Shown: positions 45,720 through 56,457 of the stretch, in pieces | Layout: each line of letters starts with the position of its first letter | Numbering within the stretch: the first letter of the stretch is position 1 | Source: Robinsoniella peoriensis | Lineage (GTDB): Bacteria > Bacillota > Clostridia > Lachnospirales > Lachnospiraceae | Length of the DNA: 64,000 nt | NCBI RefSeq assembly: GCF_000797495.1 | Contig: NZ_JTGN01000002.1 | Location: 124,001 to 188,000 of the forward strand | Direction: 5' to 3' | The notes under the pieces: model-generated | The model's database searches: none | What the model was told of the DNA's origin: nothing | What the model saw: only the letters and a program-made list of their open reading frames with translations | Translations under genes and position numbers: made by a program

Positions 45720-48700
45720 ATGAACAGTAAAAGATTAATATCAATGAAACGTATTATGGCGTGGATTCTGACATTGTGTATGATATTAACAGCAGTGCAG
45801 ATTCCGATTAATGTACAAGCTGCTGAGACTGCAACAGAAGAAAATGCGGCGCTGGAAAAAACAGTTACATTGCATAAGAGCGATGGAACAGAACTGCCGG
45901 AGGATTATCGAAATCCCCAAAGACCAGCTACCATGGCGGTAGATGGTATTATTGACGATACAGGAGAGTACAACTATTGCGATTTCGGTAAAGACGGTGA
46001 TAAAGCAGCCCTGTATATGCAGGTGGACCTTGGAGGTCTGTATGATTTAAGCAGAGTCAATATGTGGAGATACTGGAAAGACAGCAGAACTTACGATGCA
46101 ACAGTAATTACCACATCTGAGAGCGGCGATTTCACAGATGAAGCAGTCATATATAATTCAGACAGGTCGAATGTACATGGATTTGGGGCAGGAGGAGATG
46201 AACGCTACGCAGAGACTGCCTCCGGACATGAATTCCCAGTACCGGACGGTACAAAGGCACAGGCAGTACGCGTATATGTATTTGGCAGCCAAAACGGTAC
46301 TACAAACCACATCAATGAATTGCAGGTCTGGGGAACTCCCCATACAGAGAATCCGGATGTAAATTCTTATCAGGTGACAATTCCACAGGGAAATGGATAT
46401 CAGGTAATACCTTATGAAAATGACCCGACGACAGTGGAAGAAGGCGGTTCTTTCCGTTTTCAGGTACTGATTGACTCCGATAATGGTTACAGCGCAACCA
46501 GTGCGGTAAAAGCAAATGGAGTAAGTCTGGAGGCAGTTGACAGTGTTTATACCATTGAGAACATTACTGAAGATCAGGTAATCACCATTGAAGGCGTACA
46601 TAAAGCACAGTATGAAGTGAAATTCCCGGAAAATCCACAGGGATACAGTGTTGAGATTCAGAATGAAGGAAGTACAACGGTAGACTATAATGGTTCTGTC
46701 AGTTTTAAGCTTATTATAGACGAAGCTTATAATGAATCCGTACCGGTTGTAAAAGCAAACGGCGGTGCAGCTTTGGGAAAAGATGAGCTCGGTGTATATA
46801 CAATTGCAAATATCCAGGACGATATTACGGTTACAGTTGAGGGTATCCAGGAAAATACCGTAGTAAAGACAAAAACAATGTACTTGTCTGATATGGATTG
46901 GAAGAGTGCTGCAAATGCAGTAGGTGCAACAGGAGAAAAAGACACTCCAACAAAGGACCTGAATCATTTACAGCAGCAGATGAAATTATTGGTAAACGGA
47001 GCAGAGAAGTCTTTTGATAAAGGAATTGGAGTTCAGACGGATTCTTCTATCGTTTATGATCTGGAAGACAAAGGCTACACTTCTTTCCACACCCTGGCAG
47101 GCGTTGATTATTCAGCAATGGAATATGTAGACGGAGAAGGCTGTGATATCCAGTTTAAAGTATATCTGGATGATGTCGTAGTATTTGACAGCGGAGTAGT
47201 TGATGCATCTGATGAGGCTCAGGAAGTTAATGTTGCTATAACATCAGAGAATAAAGAACTAAAACTGGAAGCTAAAATGGTTAAAGAGCCTTATAATGAC
47301 TGGGGAAACTGGGCAGATGCCAGCTTTGAAATGGCTTATCCCGAACCGTCTAATGTGGCTTTAAATAAAACAGTTACCGTTAAGAAAACAGCGGATAACT
47401 CAGACTCTGAAGTAAATTCCAGCAGACCGGGATCAATGGCTGTAGATGGAATCATTGGACCTACATCAGATTCTAACTATTGTGATTTTGGACAGGATGG
47501 GGATAATACTTCCCGTTATCTGCAGGTAGATTTAGGGGATGTTTATGAACTTACCCAGATTAATATGTTTAGATACTGGGCAGATGGCAGAGTATATAAT
47601 GGTACTGTAATTGCAGTTTCCGAAAACGCAGACTTTAGTAATCCAACTTTTATTTATAATTCAGATAAAGCAGACAAACACGGACTTGGCGCAGGCAGTG
47701 ATGACACTTATGGAGAAACCCAGAGTGGAAAATTATTCGAAGTTCCGGCGGGAACCATGGGACAGTATGTCCGTGTGTATATGGCTGGTTCCAACAAAGG
47801 TACAACGAACCATATCGCTGAATTACAGGTAATGGGTTATAATTTCAATACAGAACCAAAACCATATGAAGCAAATGCATTTGAAAATGCAGAAGTTTAT
47901 TTAGATATGCCAACTCATTTCCAGGATCTGGATTCCAATAAAAACGACGATGGAAGCTTAAAGCACATTGGCGGACAGGTGACACATCCTGATATCCAGG
48001 TATTTGACCAACCGTGGAACGGTTATAAATACTGGATGATTTACACACCAAATACAATGATCACTTCCCAGTATGAAAATCCATATATCGTAGCATCTGA
48101 AGATGGACAGACATGGGTAGAACCGGAAGGGATTTCCAATCCAATTGAACCAGAACCGCCATCAACCAGATTTCATAACTGTGATGCAGATCTGTTATAC
48201 GACTCTGTCAATGACCGTTTACTTGCTTACTGGAACTGGGCAGATGACGGCGGCGGAATTGATGACGAATTAAAAGATCAGAACTGTCAGATTCGTCTGA
48301 GAATTTCTTATGATGGAATTAACTGGGGAGTTCCTTACGACAAAGACGGCAATATTGCCACAACAGCTGATACTGTAGTAAGAATGGAAACAGGAGATAA
48401 GGATTTCATTCCTGCAATCAGCGAAAAAGACCGTTATGGTATGCTTTCCCCAACATTTACCTATGACGATTTCCGCGGCATATATACAATGTGGGCACAA
48501 AACTCGGGTGATGCGGGATACAACCAGTCCGGAAAGTTCATCGAAATGAGATGGTCTGAGGATGGAATAAACTGGTCTGAACCACAAAAAGTGAATAATT
48601 TCCTTGGAAAAGATGAGAATGGCAGACAGCTTTGGCCATGGCATCAGGATATTCAGTATATCCCTGAGCTACAGGAATATTGGGGACTGTCCCAGTGTTT

Positions 48701-51700
48701 CTCTACATCTAATCCCGATGGATCCGTATTATACCTGACCAAGTCCAGAGATGGTGTCAACTGGGAGCAGGCAGGAACACAGCCGGTATTAAGGGCAGGA
48801 AAATCAGGTACCTGGGATGATTTCCAGATTTACCGTTCTACCTTCTATTATGATAATCAGTCAGACAGCCCTACTGGTGGGAAATTTAGAATCTGGTACA
48901 GTGCACTGCAGGCAAATACTTCAGGCAAGACCGTTTTGGCTCCTGATGGAACAGTGTCTCTTCAGGTTGGAAGCCAGGATACCAGGATCTGGCGTATCGG
49001 GTATACAGAAAATGACTACATGGAAGTCATGAAAGCTCTGACCCAGAATAAAAACTATGAAGAACCGGAATTAGTAGACGCAGTTTCCTTAAATCTGTCA
49101 ATGGATAAAACAAGCATTTCAGTAGGTGAAGAAGCAACGGTAAGCACTGCTTTCGTACCGGAAAATGCTACCGACCGCATTGTAAAATATACATCTCAGG
49201 ATCCGGAAATTGCAGTTATTGATCCAACAGGCATTGTTACAGGGGTTAAGGATGGAACCACAACTATTGTTGCAGAAACAAAATCGGGCGCAAAAGGTGA
49301 ATTATCCGTAACGGTTGGTGAGCTTCAAAGAGGTGAAATTCGATTTGAGGTCAGCAATGACCATCCGATGTATCTGGAGAATTACTATTGGAGTGATGAT
49401 GCACCAAAAAAAGACGGCTTAGACGCAAACAAGAACTACTATGGGGATGAACGTGTCGACAGTCCGGTAATGCTGTATAATACCGTTCCTGAAGAATTGA
49501 AGGATAATACAGTCATCCTGTTAATTGCAGAGAGAAGCTTAAACAGCACAGATGCAGTAAGGGATTGGATTAAAAAGAATGTTGAATTATGTAATGAAAA
49601 TAAGATTCCATGTGCAGTTCAGATTGCAAATGGAGAAACAAATGTAAATACAACCATTCCATTATCGTTCTGGAATGAGCTGGCAACGAACAATGAATAC
49701 CTGGTTGGATTTAATGCAGCCGAGATGTATAACCGTTTTGCAGGTGACAACCGCAGCTATGTTATGGATATGATCCGTTTAGGGGTATCCCACGGCGTAT
49801 GCATGATGTGGACCGATACCAATATTTTTGGTACAAACGGTGTGTTGTATGACTGGCTGACTCAGGATGAAAAACTGTCCGGTCTTATGCGGGAATACAA
49901 AGAGTATATCTCTCTGATGACAAAAGAGTCTTACGGCAGTGAGGCAGCAAATACAGATGCTCTGTTTAAGGGCCTGTGGATGACAGACTACTGCGAGAAC
50001 TGGGGAATCGCCTCCGACTGGTGGCATTGGCAGTTAGACAGCAATGGAGCACTCTTTGATGCAGGCAGCGGCGGAGATGCATGGAAACAGTGTCTGACAT
50101 GGCCGGAAAATATGTATACGCAGGACGTTGTGCGTGCAGTAAGCCAGGGTGCAACCTGCTTTAAATCAGAAGCACAGTGGTATTCAAATGCTACAAAAGG
50201 CATGCGTACACCGACATATCAGTATTCCATGATTCCGTTCCTGGAGAAACTGGTAAGCAAAGAGGTAAAAATTCCTACAAAAGAAGAGATGCTGGAAAGA
50301 ACAAAAGCAATTGTTGTAGGGGCAGAAAACTGGAATAACTTTAATTATAATACTACTTATTCAAATCTGTATCCAAGCACAGGACAATATGGAATCGTAC
50401 CTTATGTACCTTCAAATTGTCCGGAAGAAGAACTGGCAGGCTATGATCTGGTAGTAAGGGAAAACCTTGGCAAAGCAGGACTGAAGTCTGCACTTGATAC
50501 GGTATACCCGGTTCAGAAATCAGAAGGAACCGCATACTGTGAAACCTTTGGAGATACCTGGTACTGGATGAATTCCTCGGAAGACAAAAACGTAAGCCAG
50601 TACACTGAATTTACAACCGCAATCAATGGAGCTGAAAGTGTAAAGATAGCCGGCGAACCCCATGTATTTGGTATTATAAAAGAAAATCCGGGATCTTTAA
50701 ATGTATACTTAAGCAACTACCGCCTGGATAAAACAGAACTCTGGGATGGTACAATCCCCGGAGGATTAAGCGATCAGGGCTGCTATAATTATGTATGGCA
50801 GATGTGTGAGCGCATGAAGAATGGAACAGGGCTGGATACACAGCTTCGTGACACCGTTATTACCGTTAAAAATGCAGTAGAACCGAAAGTAAACTTTGTA
50901 ACAGAATCTCCGGCAGACAGAAGTTTTGCAGAAGATAATTATGTAAGACCATACAAATATACGGTTGCACAAAAAGAAGGCACAACCGATGAATGGGTGA
51001 TTACGGTCAGCCACAATGGTATTGTGGAATTCAATATTGTAACAGGCGATGAAAAAGTGCCGGCAACAAGTGTGGAATTATCAACTGATAAAGTTGATGT
51101 AATCCGTAACCGGACAGCAGTTGTAAAGGCAACGGTATTGCCGCAGAATGCAGGAAATAAACAGTTAACATGGACAATCGCCGATCCTGAGATTGCTTCT
51201 GTAGACAACAAAGGAACCGTAACCGGACTAAAAGAAGGAAAAACCGTATTACGTGCAGCTATTTCTGGCAGTGTTTATAAAGAATGCGAAGTAAATGTAA
51301 TTGACCGAAAAGTAACGGAAGTAAACTTAAACAAAACAGAGTTGTCTCTTAGTGCAGGGGATTCTGCGAAACTGGAAGCATCCATAGCACCGGAAGACCC
51401 GTCTGACAGCAGCATTACCTGGACTTCCACAAATGAAAATGTTGCAACGGTTGCATCAAACGGTACCGTTACAGCTCATAAAGCAGGTGTAGCTCAGATT
51501 ATCGCCCAGTCTGCTTACCAGGCAAAGGGTATCGCAACTGTTACCGTTAATTATGCGGCTTCCGTAAAATTAGACCGTACAGGAATGACGGCTACAGCCA
51601 ACAGCGAACAGTCTAAATCAGGTGGAGAAGGACCTGCTTCCAACGTACTGGACGGTAAGCAGGACACAATGTGGCATACAAGCTGGACAGATAAACCTGA

Positions 51701-53720
51701 ATTACATCCTCACTGGATTAAAATTGATTTAAACGGAACAAAAACAATTAACAAATTTGCTTATACACCAAGAACCGGAGCATCTAACGGAACAATTTAT
51801 AATTATGTTCTGATTATCACCGATCTGGAAGGAAATGAAAAACAGGTTGCAAAGGGCGTATGGGCAGCAAATGCAGATGTAAAATATGCTGAATTTGACG
51901 CAGTTGAAGCTACGGCGATCAAGCTGCAGGTAGACGGCAACGATGACAAGGCATCAAAAGGAGGATATGGTTCCGCGGCAGAAATCAATATTTTTGAAGT
52001 GGCACAGAAACCTTCCGCAAATGAGCTTGCCGAAAATATTAAAGTAATTGCACCTGTAAAAGCAGAAGATACAAAAGTATCTATCCCAGTCATTACTGGA
52101 TTTGATATCGTAATCAGTAATTCCAGCAATCCGGACGTAATTGGTATTGATGGCAGCATCACCAGACCGGAAAATGATACAGTTGTAACTTTAACATTAA
52201 AAGTAAAAGAAACAGACGCAAAGAGTGTAAAGGCAGCAGGAACTGAAGCAACCACAAATGTGGATGTTCTGGTTACCGGTACAAAGACATCTGATGTAGA
52301 GGCAGAAAGCGTTACGTTAGATCAGACATCAGCTGATTTAACAGTTGGAGGCGAACTTTTATTAAATGCCGTTGTGAAGCCGGACATTGCAACTAATAAG
52401 GCTGTTACCTGGAGCTCAGATAAGCCGGGAACCGCTACTGTTGAAAATGGCAGGGTAAAAGCGTTAGCGGCAGGAGAGGCACGTATTACAGCAGCAACTG
52501 CAAATGGAAAGACAGCAGACTGCGTCATTAACGTAAAGGAAAAAGAGGAGCCGGAAGTAATTCTCCCGGCAGAAGTGCGCTTAAACATTCCATCAGCTGA
52601 ATTTACAGTAGGAGATCAGATTCAGTTAACTGCTTCTGTACTGCCGGCAAATGCAGCAGATAAGACAATTACCTGGAAATCAGACAAACCTGAAGTGGCA
52701 ACTGTCGCAAATGGATGGGTAAAAGGTATTGCAGCCGGAACTGCTAAGATTACAGCAACATCAGTCAATGGAAAAACGGCTGTATGTGTGATCACAGTCA
52801 AAGCACAGCCACAGAATCTACCAACCGGTGTTTCACTGAACAAGAAAACAGCAAGTGTAAAACTGAATAAAACCCTTACACTTTCCGCTGTAGTACAGCC
52901 TTCCAATGCGGATAATAAGACCGTTAAATGGACGTCTGACAATACGTATGTTGCAACAGTTGAGAATGGAGTCGTAAAAGCAGTTAATGCAGGAACAGCC
53001 AGAATCACTGCAGCTACCGTAAACGGACATAAGGCAACTTGTACTATAACAGTACCGGGCACAAAGATTTCCAAGGCAAAAGTAAGCCTTGCATCATCAA
53101 AAACACATACAGGCAAAGCATTAAAACCATCTGTAAAAGTAACTTACGGTAAGAATACATTAAAGAAAAATACTGATTATACCGTATCTTACAAAAATAA
53201 TATAAATCCTGGAACTGCATCTGTTACGATTACGGGCAAGGGTAAATATTATGGTACCATCAACAAAACTTTTGCAATCAAGGCAGCAGAAGGAAAGACC
53301 TACACGGTTGGTAAAGGAAAATATAAAGTTACTGATGCTTCAGCAAAGAACAAAACAGTAACCTTTATGGCTCCTGTAAAGAAGACCTACAGCTCATTCA
53401 GCGTACCTTCTAAGGTTAAGATCGGGAATGATACTTACAAAGTAACTGCAGTTGCAAAAAATGCATTCAAAAAGAATACAAAGCTTACAAAGTTAACCAT
53501 TGGTTCGAATGTAAAAACAATTGGTTCTTATGCATTTTATGGCGCTTCCCAATTAAAAACGCTTACCTTAAAAACTACCGGACTTAACAGTGTAGGCAAG
53601 AATGCATTTAAGAAAACAAATGCAAAGCTGACTGTAAAGGTTCCAAAGTCAAAATTAGCAGATTATAAGAAGCTGTTAAAAGGAAAAGGATTATCTGGCA
53701 AGGCAAAAATTCAGAAATAA
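45720..53720 (+). CDS. Secreted multidomain GH98-like protein, divergent paralogue
   Basis: 2666 aa from the ATG at 45720, with GGGAGGT just upstream; a TTG at 45705 lacks such a site. After a signal peptide come a discoidin-like domain (39-205), two small Ig-like units (215-380), NPCBM (383-539), a second discoidin-like domain (543-707), a propeller (724-1104), a BIG2 domain (1119-1200), and a GH98-like region (1206-1774). It has Glu1335 in AAEMYN, Asp1433 in ASDWWHW and Glu1463 in WPEN, in step with the other GH98. Two BIG2 domains, an F5/8C domain (1950-2094), an Ig-like unit, three BIG2 domains (2192-2444) and a BspA-like leucine-rich tail follow. Catalytic identity is weaker than for gene 1. 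Confidence 0.85.
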   Translation: MNSKRLISMKRIMAWILTLCMILTAVQIPINVQAAETATEENAALEKTVTLHKSDGTELPEDYRNPQRPATMAVDGIIDDTGEYNYCDFGKDGDKAALYMQVDLGGLYDLSRVNMWRYWKDSRTYDATVITTSESGDFTDEAVIYNSDRSNVHGFGAGGDERYAETASGHEFPVPDGTKAQAVRVYVFGSQNGTTNHINELQVWGTPHTENPDVNSYQVTIPQGNGYQVIPYENDPTTVEEGGSFRFQVLIDSDNGYSATSAVKANGVSLEAVDSVYTIENITEDQVITIEGVHKAQYEVKFPENPQGYSVEIQNEGSTTVDYNGSVSFKLIIDEAYNESVPVVKANGGAALGKDELGVYTIANIQDDITVTVEGIQENTVVKTKTMYLSDMDWKSAANAVGATGEKDTPTKDLNHLQQQMKLLVNGAEKSFDKGIGVQTDSSIVYDLEDKGYTSFHTLAGVDYSAMEYVDGEGCDIQFKVYLDDVVVFDSGVVDASDEAQEVNVAITSENKELKLEAKMVKEPYNDWGNWADASFEMAYPEPSNVALNKTVTVKKTADNSDSEVNSSRPGSMAVDGIIGPTSDSNYCDFGQDGDNTSRYLQVDLGDVYELTQINMFRYWADGRVYNGTVIAVSENADFSNPTFIYNSDKADKHGLGAGSDDTYGETQSGKLFEVPAGTMGQYVRVYMAGSNKGTTNHIAELQVMGYNFNTEPKPYEANAFENAEVYLDMPTHFQDLDSNKNDDGSLKHIGGQVTHPDIQVFDQPWNGYKYWMIYTPNTMITSQYENPYIVASEDGQTWVEPEGISNPIEPEPPSTRFHNCDADLLYDSVNDRLLAYWNWADDGGGIDDELKDQNCQIRLRISYDGINWGVPYDKDGNIATTADTVVRMETGDKDFIPAISEKDRYGMLSPTFTYDDFRGIYTMWAQNSGDAGYNQSGKFIEMRWSEDGINWSEPQKVNNFLGKDENGRQLWPWHQDIQYIPELQEYWGLSQCFSTSNPDGSVLYLTKSRDGVNWEQAGTQPVLRAGKSGTWDDFQIYRSTFYYDNQSDSPTGGKFRIWYSALQANTSGKTVLAPDGTVSLQVGSQDTRIWRIGYTENDYMEVMKALTQNKNYEEPELVDAVSLNLSMDKTSISVGEEATVSTAFVPENATDRIVKYTSQDPEIAVIDPTGIVTGVKDGTTTIVAETKSGAKGELSVTVGELQRGEIRFEVSNDHPMYLENYYWSDDAPKKDGLDANKNYYGDERVDSPVMLYNTVPEELKDNTVILLIAERSLNSTDAVRDWIKKNVELCNENKIPCAVQIANGETNVNTTIPLSFWNELATNNEYLVGFNAAEMYNRFAGDNRSYVMDMIRLGVSHGVCMMWTDTNIFGTNGVLYDWLTQDEKLSGLMREYKEYISLMTKESYGSEAANTDALFKGLWMTDYCENWGIASDWWHWQLDSNGALFDAGSGGDAWKQCLTWPENMYTQDVVRAVSQGATCFKSEAQWYSNATKGMRTPTYQYSMIPFLEKLVSKEVKIPTKEEMLERTKAIVVGAENWNNFNYNTTYSNLYPSTGQYGIVPYVPSNCPEEELAGYDLVVRENLGKAGLKSALDTVYPVQKSEGTAYCETFGDTWYWMNSSEDKNVSQYTEFTTAINGAESVKIAGEPHVFGIIKENPGSLNVYLSNYRLDKTELWDGTIPGGLSDQGCYNYVWQMCERMKNGTGLDTQLRDTVITVKNAVEPKVNFVTESPADRSFAEDNYVRPYKYTVAQKEGTTDEWVITVSHNGIVEFNIVTGDEKVPATSVELSTDKVDVIRNRTAVVKATVLPQNAGNKQLTWTIADPEIASVDNKGTVTGLKEGKTVLRAAISGSVYKECEVNVIDRKVTEVNLNKTELSLSAGDSAKLEASIAPEDPSDSSITWTSTNENVATVASNGTVTAHKAGVAQIIAQSAYQAKGIATVTVNYAASVKLDRTGMTATANSEQSKSGGEGPASNVLDGKQDTMWHTSWTDKPELHPHWIKIDLNGTKTINKFAYTPRTGASNGTIYNYVLIITDLEGNEKQVAKGVWAANADVKYAEFDAVEATAIKLQVDGNDDKASKGGYGSAAEINIFEVAQKPSANELAENIKVIAPVKAEDTKVSIPVITGFDIVISNSSNPDVIGIDGSITRPENDTVVTLTLKVKETDAKSVKAAGTEATTNVDVLVTGTKTSDVEAESVTLDQTSADLTVGGELLLNAVVKPDIATNKAVTWSSDKPGTATVENGRVKALAAGEARITAATANGKTADCVINVKEKEEPEVILPAEVRLNIPSAEFTVGDQIQLTASVLPANAADKTITWKSDKPEVATVANGWVKGIAAGTAKITATSVNGKTAVCVITVKAQPQNLPTGVSLNKKTASVKLNKTLTLSAVVQPSNADNKTVKWTSDNTYVATVENGVVKAVNAGTARITAATVNGHKATCTITVPGTKISKAKVSLASSKTHTGKALKPSVKVTYGKNTLKKNTDYTVSYKNNINPGTASVTITGKGKYYGTINKTFAIKAAEGKTYTVGKGKYKVTDASAKNKTVTFMAPVKKTYSSFSVPSKVKIGNDTYKVTAVAKNAFKKNTKLTKLTIGSNVKTIGSYAFYGASQLKTLTLKTTGLNSVGKNAFKKTNAKLTVKVPKSKLADYKKLLKGKGLSGKAKIQK

Positions 53721-53724
53721 CAGG

Positions 53725-53760
53725 AAGAATCCCCGTTGCATGACGCAGCGGGGATTCTTT
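53725..53760 (+). terminator. Terminator after GH98 gene 2
   Basis: AAGAATCCCC (53725-53734) pairs with GGGGATTCTT (53750-53759), with a T-rich end. It separates the enzyme gene from the importer operon. Confidence 0.85.
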
Positions 53761-53971
53761 AAAAATTACGATTTTTTGACTGCCTTTCTCAAACGAATAG
53801 GATAAAGTAAAAAATTCATCATTTTAAAAAAATCCGCAATTTTCAGGTAAAAAAATTGATGTAATTAGAGAGTTATGCTTATTCAAATGCTTTAAAAAAA
53901 ATGGTAAATTATGATTATCAAGAAAACAGAAACAAATAAAAATATTTATATAGCATAAGGAGGATATTAGT

Positions 53972-55438
53972 ATGAAATTGAAAAAGGTTATGGCGGTGAC
54001 GCTGGCTGGGGCAATGGGAGCATCCATGATATTGGCAGGCTGCGGAGCTTCAGGAGAGACAGGAACAACAACAAAAGCAGAAGAGACAAAGGCAGAGACA
54101 GAGTCTAAGGCGGCTGAAACAACTGAGGAAGCAACAAAGGACAGTGCAGCCGAAACGACTGCAGAAACCACCGGAGAGACTAAGGAAGCAGGAACAAATG
54201 CTGATCTTCCTACAATTACCTTTACTCATGGATATTACCAGAGCGAATCAGAATGGGCAGCAGCTGCTGAGATGAGAGCTATCTACCAGGAATTTGCGGA
54301 TGCGCATAAAAATGAATATAACTTTGTTATAAAAGCAGATGAATCAGGCGCAGAAGGAATCTACAATACCGCTTTGAATGATATCAGTGCCGGAAACTTC
54401 TACGACATAGCGGATTTCGGAGGCTGGGATATTACAGAGGTAGCTGCCGGAGCAGATATGATTCTGGATTTGAAACCATACTTAGATGAGAACCAGGATT
54501 TTAAAGATGGCGTAGGTGTCTGCTATGATCAGAACCTGACAGAAGACGGCAAGATCTATTCCGTTCGTGAACAGATTGAAGGAGTGGGCTTCTGGTATAA
54601 TGAAAAATTATTTAATGATGCAGGCGCGGATACACCGGATAAATGGCAGACCTGGGATGACTTTAATACGGCAGTTGACAAATTAGTGGATAAAGGAACT
54701 ACTCCATTCGGATTAAATGCAGGATGGCCTACCAATATTCTGTTAGCAAGTAATTTACAGAGAAGTGAAGATTCCAGAACCTTCTATGCAGAAGGAAAGA
54801 GCGTAGAGAGTTTTGATAATGATGCATTTAAAGGATCATTGGATTTCATCCAGAAAAATGCACTTCAGAAAATTGATGCAGCAAACTTCGGACCTGGCGG
54901 AGATGATGACGAAGCTTACCGTTCAGACTTCTTTGCAGGCAAAACAGCAATGTTATTCAACGGTGTATGGGATGCAGGCGGATCTGTAGACTGTGAAGCT
55001 GGTGCAGAAAATATCAAACCGGCAGTATTCCCTACAGACGAAGCAGGTAAAAAAGCAGCCCTCATGTCAGGCGGATGCGGATTTGTAGTTTCTAATAAGT
55101 TAGACGAAGTACAGACGAAAGCATGTATCGATTTCATCAAATACATGACCAGCCCTGAAGTAGCAAGCAGAATTATCGAAAAAGGTATCGGTATGGCACC
55201 AAGCACAAAAGTAGATTATGATGCATTGTTAAATAAAGTAACAGCTCCGGAAGCAAAACTTTTAGTAGAAGCTTGCCAGCTGTGCCAGAGTGCAGATTAT
55301 CAGGCACTTGGACTTGGCAATAACTTTGGTGATGCAGAAGGCGAAATCCAGGCAAAATATGCAGGATTAAAAGATGATTCTAAAACAGTAGACGGCGTAG
55401 TTGGGGAATTAAATGATTTCTTAGCAGCGGCAGAATAA
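53972..55438 (+). CDS. Oligosaccharide ABC transporter binding lipoprotein
   Basis: 488 aa with lipobox LAGC (Cys24). A Glu/Thr/Lys-rich linker (about 28-75) precedes a family-1 sugar-binding fold. It lies directly downstream of the GH98 genes and upstream of two permeases and glycan-processing enzymes, so the GH98 product is its likely cargo. Start has AAGGAGG. Confidence 0.9.
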   Translation: MKLKKVMAVTLAGAMGASMILAGCGASGETGTTTKAEETKAETESKAAETTEEATKDSAAETTAETTGETKEAGTNADLPTITFTHGYYQSESEWAAAAEMRAIYQEFADAHKNEYNFVIKADESGAEGIYNTALNDISAGNFYDIADFGGWDITEVAAGADMILDLKPYLDENQDFKDGVGVCYDQNLTEDGKIYSVREQIEGVGFWYNEKLFNDAGADTPDKWQTWDDFNTAVDKLVDKGTTPFGLNAGWPTNILLASNLQRSEDSRTFYAEGKSVESFDNDAFKGSLDFIQKNALQKIDAANFGPGGDDDEAYRSDFFAGKTAMLFNGVWDAGGSVDCEAGAENIKPAVFPTDEAGKKAALMSGGCGFVVSNKLDEVQTKACIDFIKYMTSPEVASRIIEKGIGMAPSTKVDYDALLNKVTAPEAKLLVEACQLCQSADYQALGLGNNFGDAEGEIQAKYAGLKDDSKTVDGVVGELNDFLAAAE

Positions 55439-55530
55439 TGAAATAGGTAAATGGGCTGTTGTACGGTCAGTCATGATTGTACAGCAGCCCATCCTAAAGC
55501 ATTGAAAACCAGAATAAAGGTGGGAACAGC

Positions 55531-56442
55531 ATGCAGAAAAGAAAATCTATTTTTACAAAAAAGAACGGCTTTATATTAGCCTTTTTGCTTCCGGGTGTCC
55601 TGTTGTTTGCAGTCATATATGCATATCCGCTGGTTAATATTTTTGTTACATCCTTTTCAAAATGGAATTACAAGAATTTTACCAATCCGGAATTTTTAGG
55701 TTGGGGGCACTTATTTGACAACTATATTAAACTATTTACCGTGGATACAAACTTTAAGGTAGCACTGATTAATACCTTAAAATGGGTAGTGCTTACCATG
55801 GTAGTACAGATTCCGTTCACTCTTCTGGTAGCGCTGGTTCTCGCCAGAAAGCCTAAAGGATGGCGGTTTACAAGAAATGCATTTATTATACCGAATATCA
55901 TTTCAACAGCAGCAATCGGCTTAATCTTTCTGAATATCTACAGTCCATCCAGAGGTATTATTACAGAGATCTGCAACTGGATCAGTCCCGGATCTAATAT
56001 CAGTGTTCTGGCGAATGAAAAGTATGCATTCTGGGGTGTAACCTTTGCATTTATCCTGTTTGGCGGGTCATCCTGCCTCCTATTGCTGACTCAGATATTT
56101 TCTATTGACTCTTCCTTATTTGAAGCGGCCAGGGTAGACGGAGCATCCAAGACCCAGATTGATCTTAAAATTACATTGCCGCTGCTTCGCCCAATGCTTG
56201 GTACTGTCGCTATCATGGCAGCAAACTATGGGTTAGTGCTCTACAATGAAATTGCTTTAATCAGTGGCGGCGGTCCGGATAATGCTACATATAGTTTGAG
56301 TTATTATATTTACAAGACAGCACTTGGAAGTACAAAGCTGAATTTTGCCAGAGGAAATACGGCAGGTGTTATACAGTTTATCATGGGAATTGTTCTGGTA
56401 GGGTTAATCAACAGGGGATTCCGAACCAGTGAAGTTGATTAG
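55531..56442 (+). CDS. ABC transporter permease
   Basis: 303 aa with six membrane helices and an EAA loop (EAARVDGASKTQIDLKITLP). It forms the importer channel with the next protein. Confidence 0.92.
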   Translation: MQKRKSIFTKKNGFILAFLLPGVLLFAVIYAYPLVNIFVTSFSKWNYKNFTNPEFLGWGHLFDNYIKLFTVDTNFKVALINTLKWVVLTMVVQIPFTLLVALVLARKPKGWRFTRNAFIIPNIISTAAIGLIFLNIYSPSRGIITEICNWISPGSNISVLANEKYAFWGVTFAFILFGGSSCLLLLTQIFSIDSSLFEAARVDGASKTQIDLKITLPLLRPMLGTVAIMAANYGLVLYNEIALISGGGPDNATYSLSYYIYKTALGSTKLNFARGNTAGVIQFIMGIVLVGLINRGFRTSEVD

Positions 56443-56457
56443 AAAGGAGGAGAGAAG

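Noticed and set aside
51803..53116. Minus-strand frames of 88-164 aa opposite the BIG2 domains
   Set aside because: They are Val/Thr-rich shadows of repetitive sequence in the 2666-aa gene.
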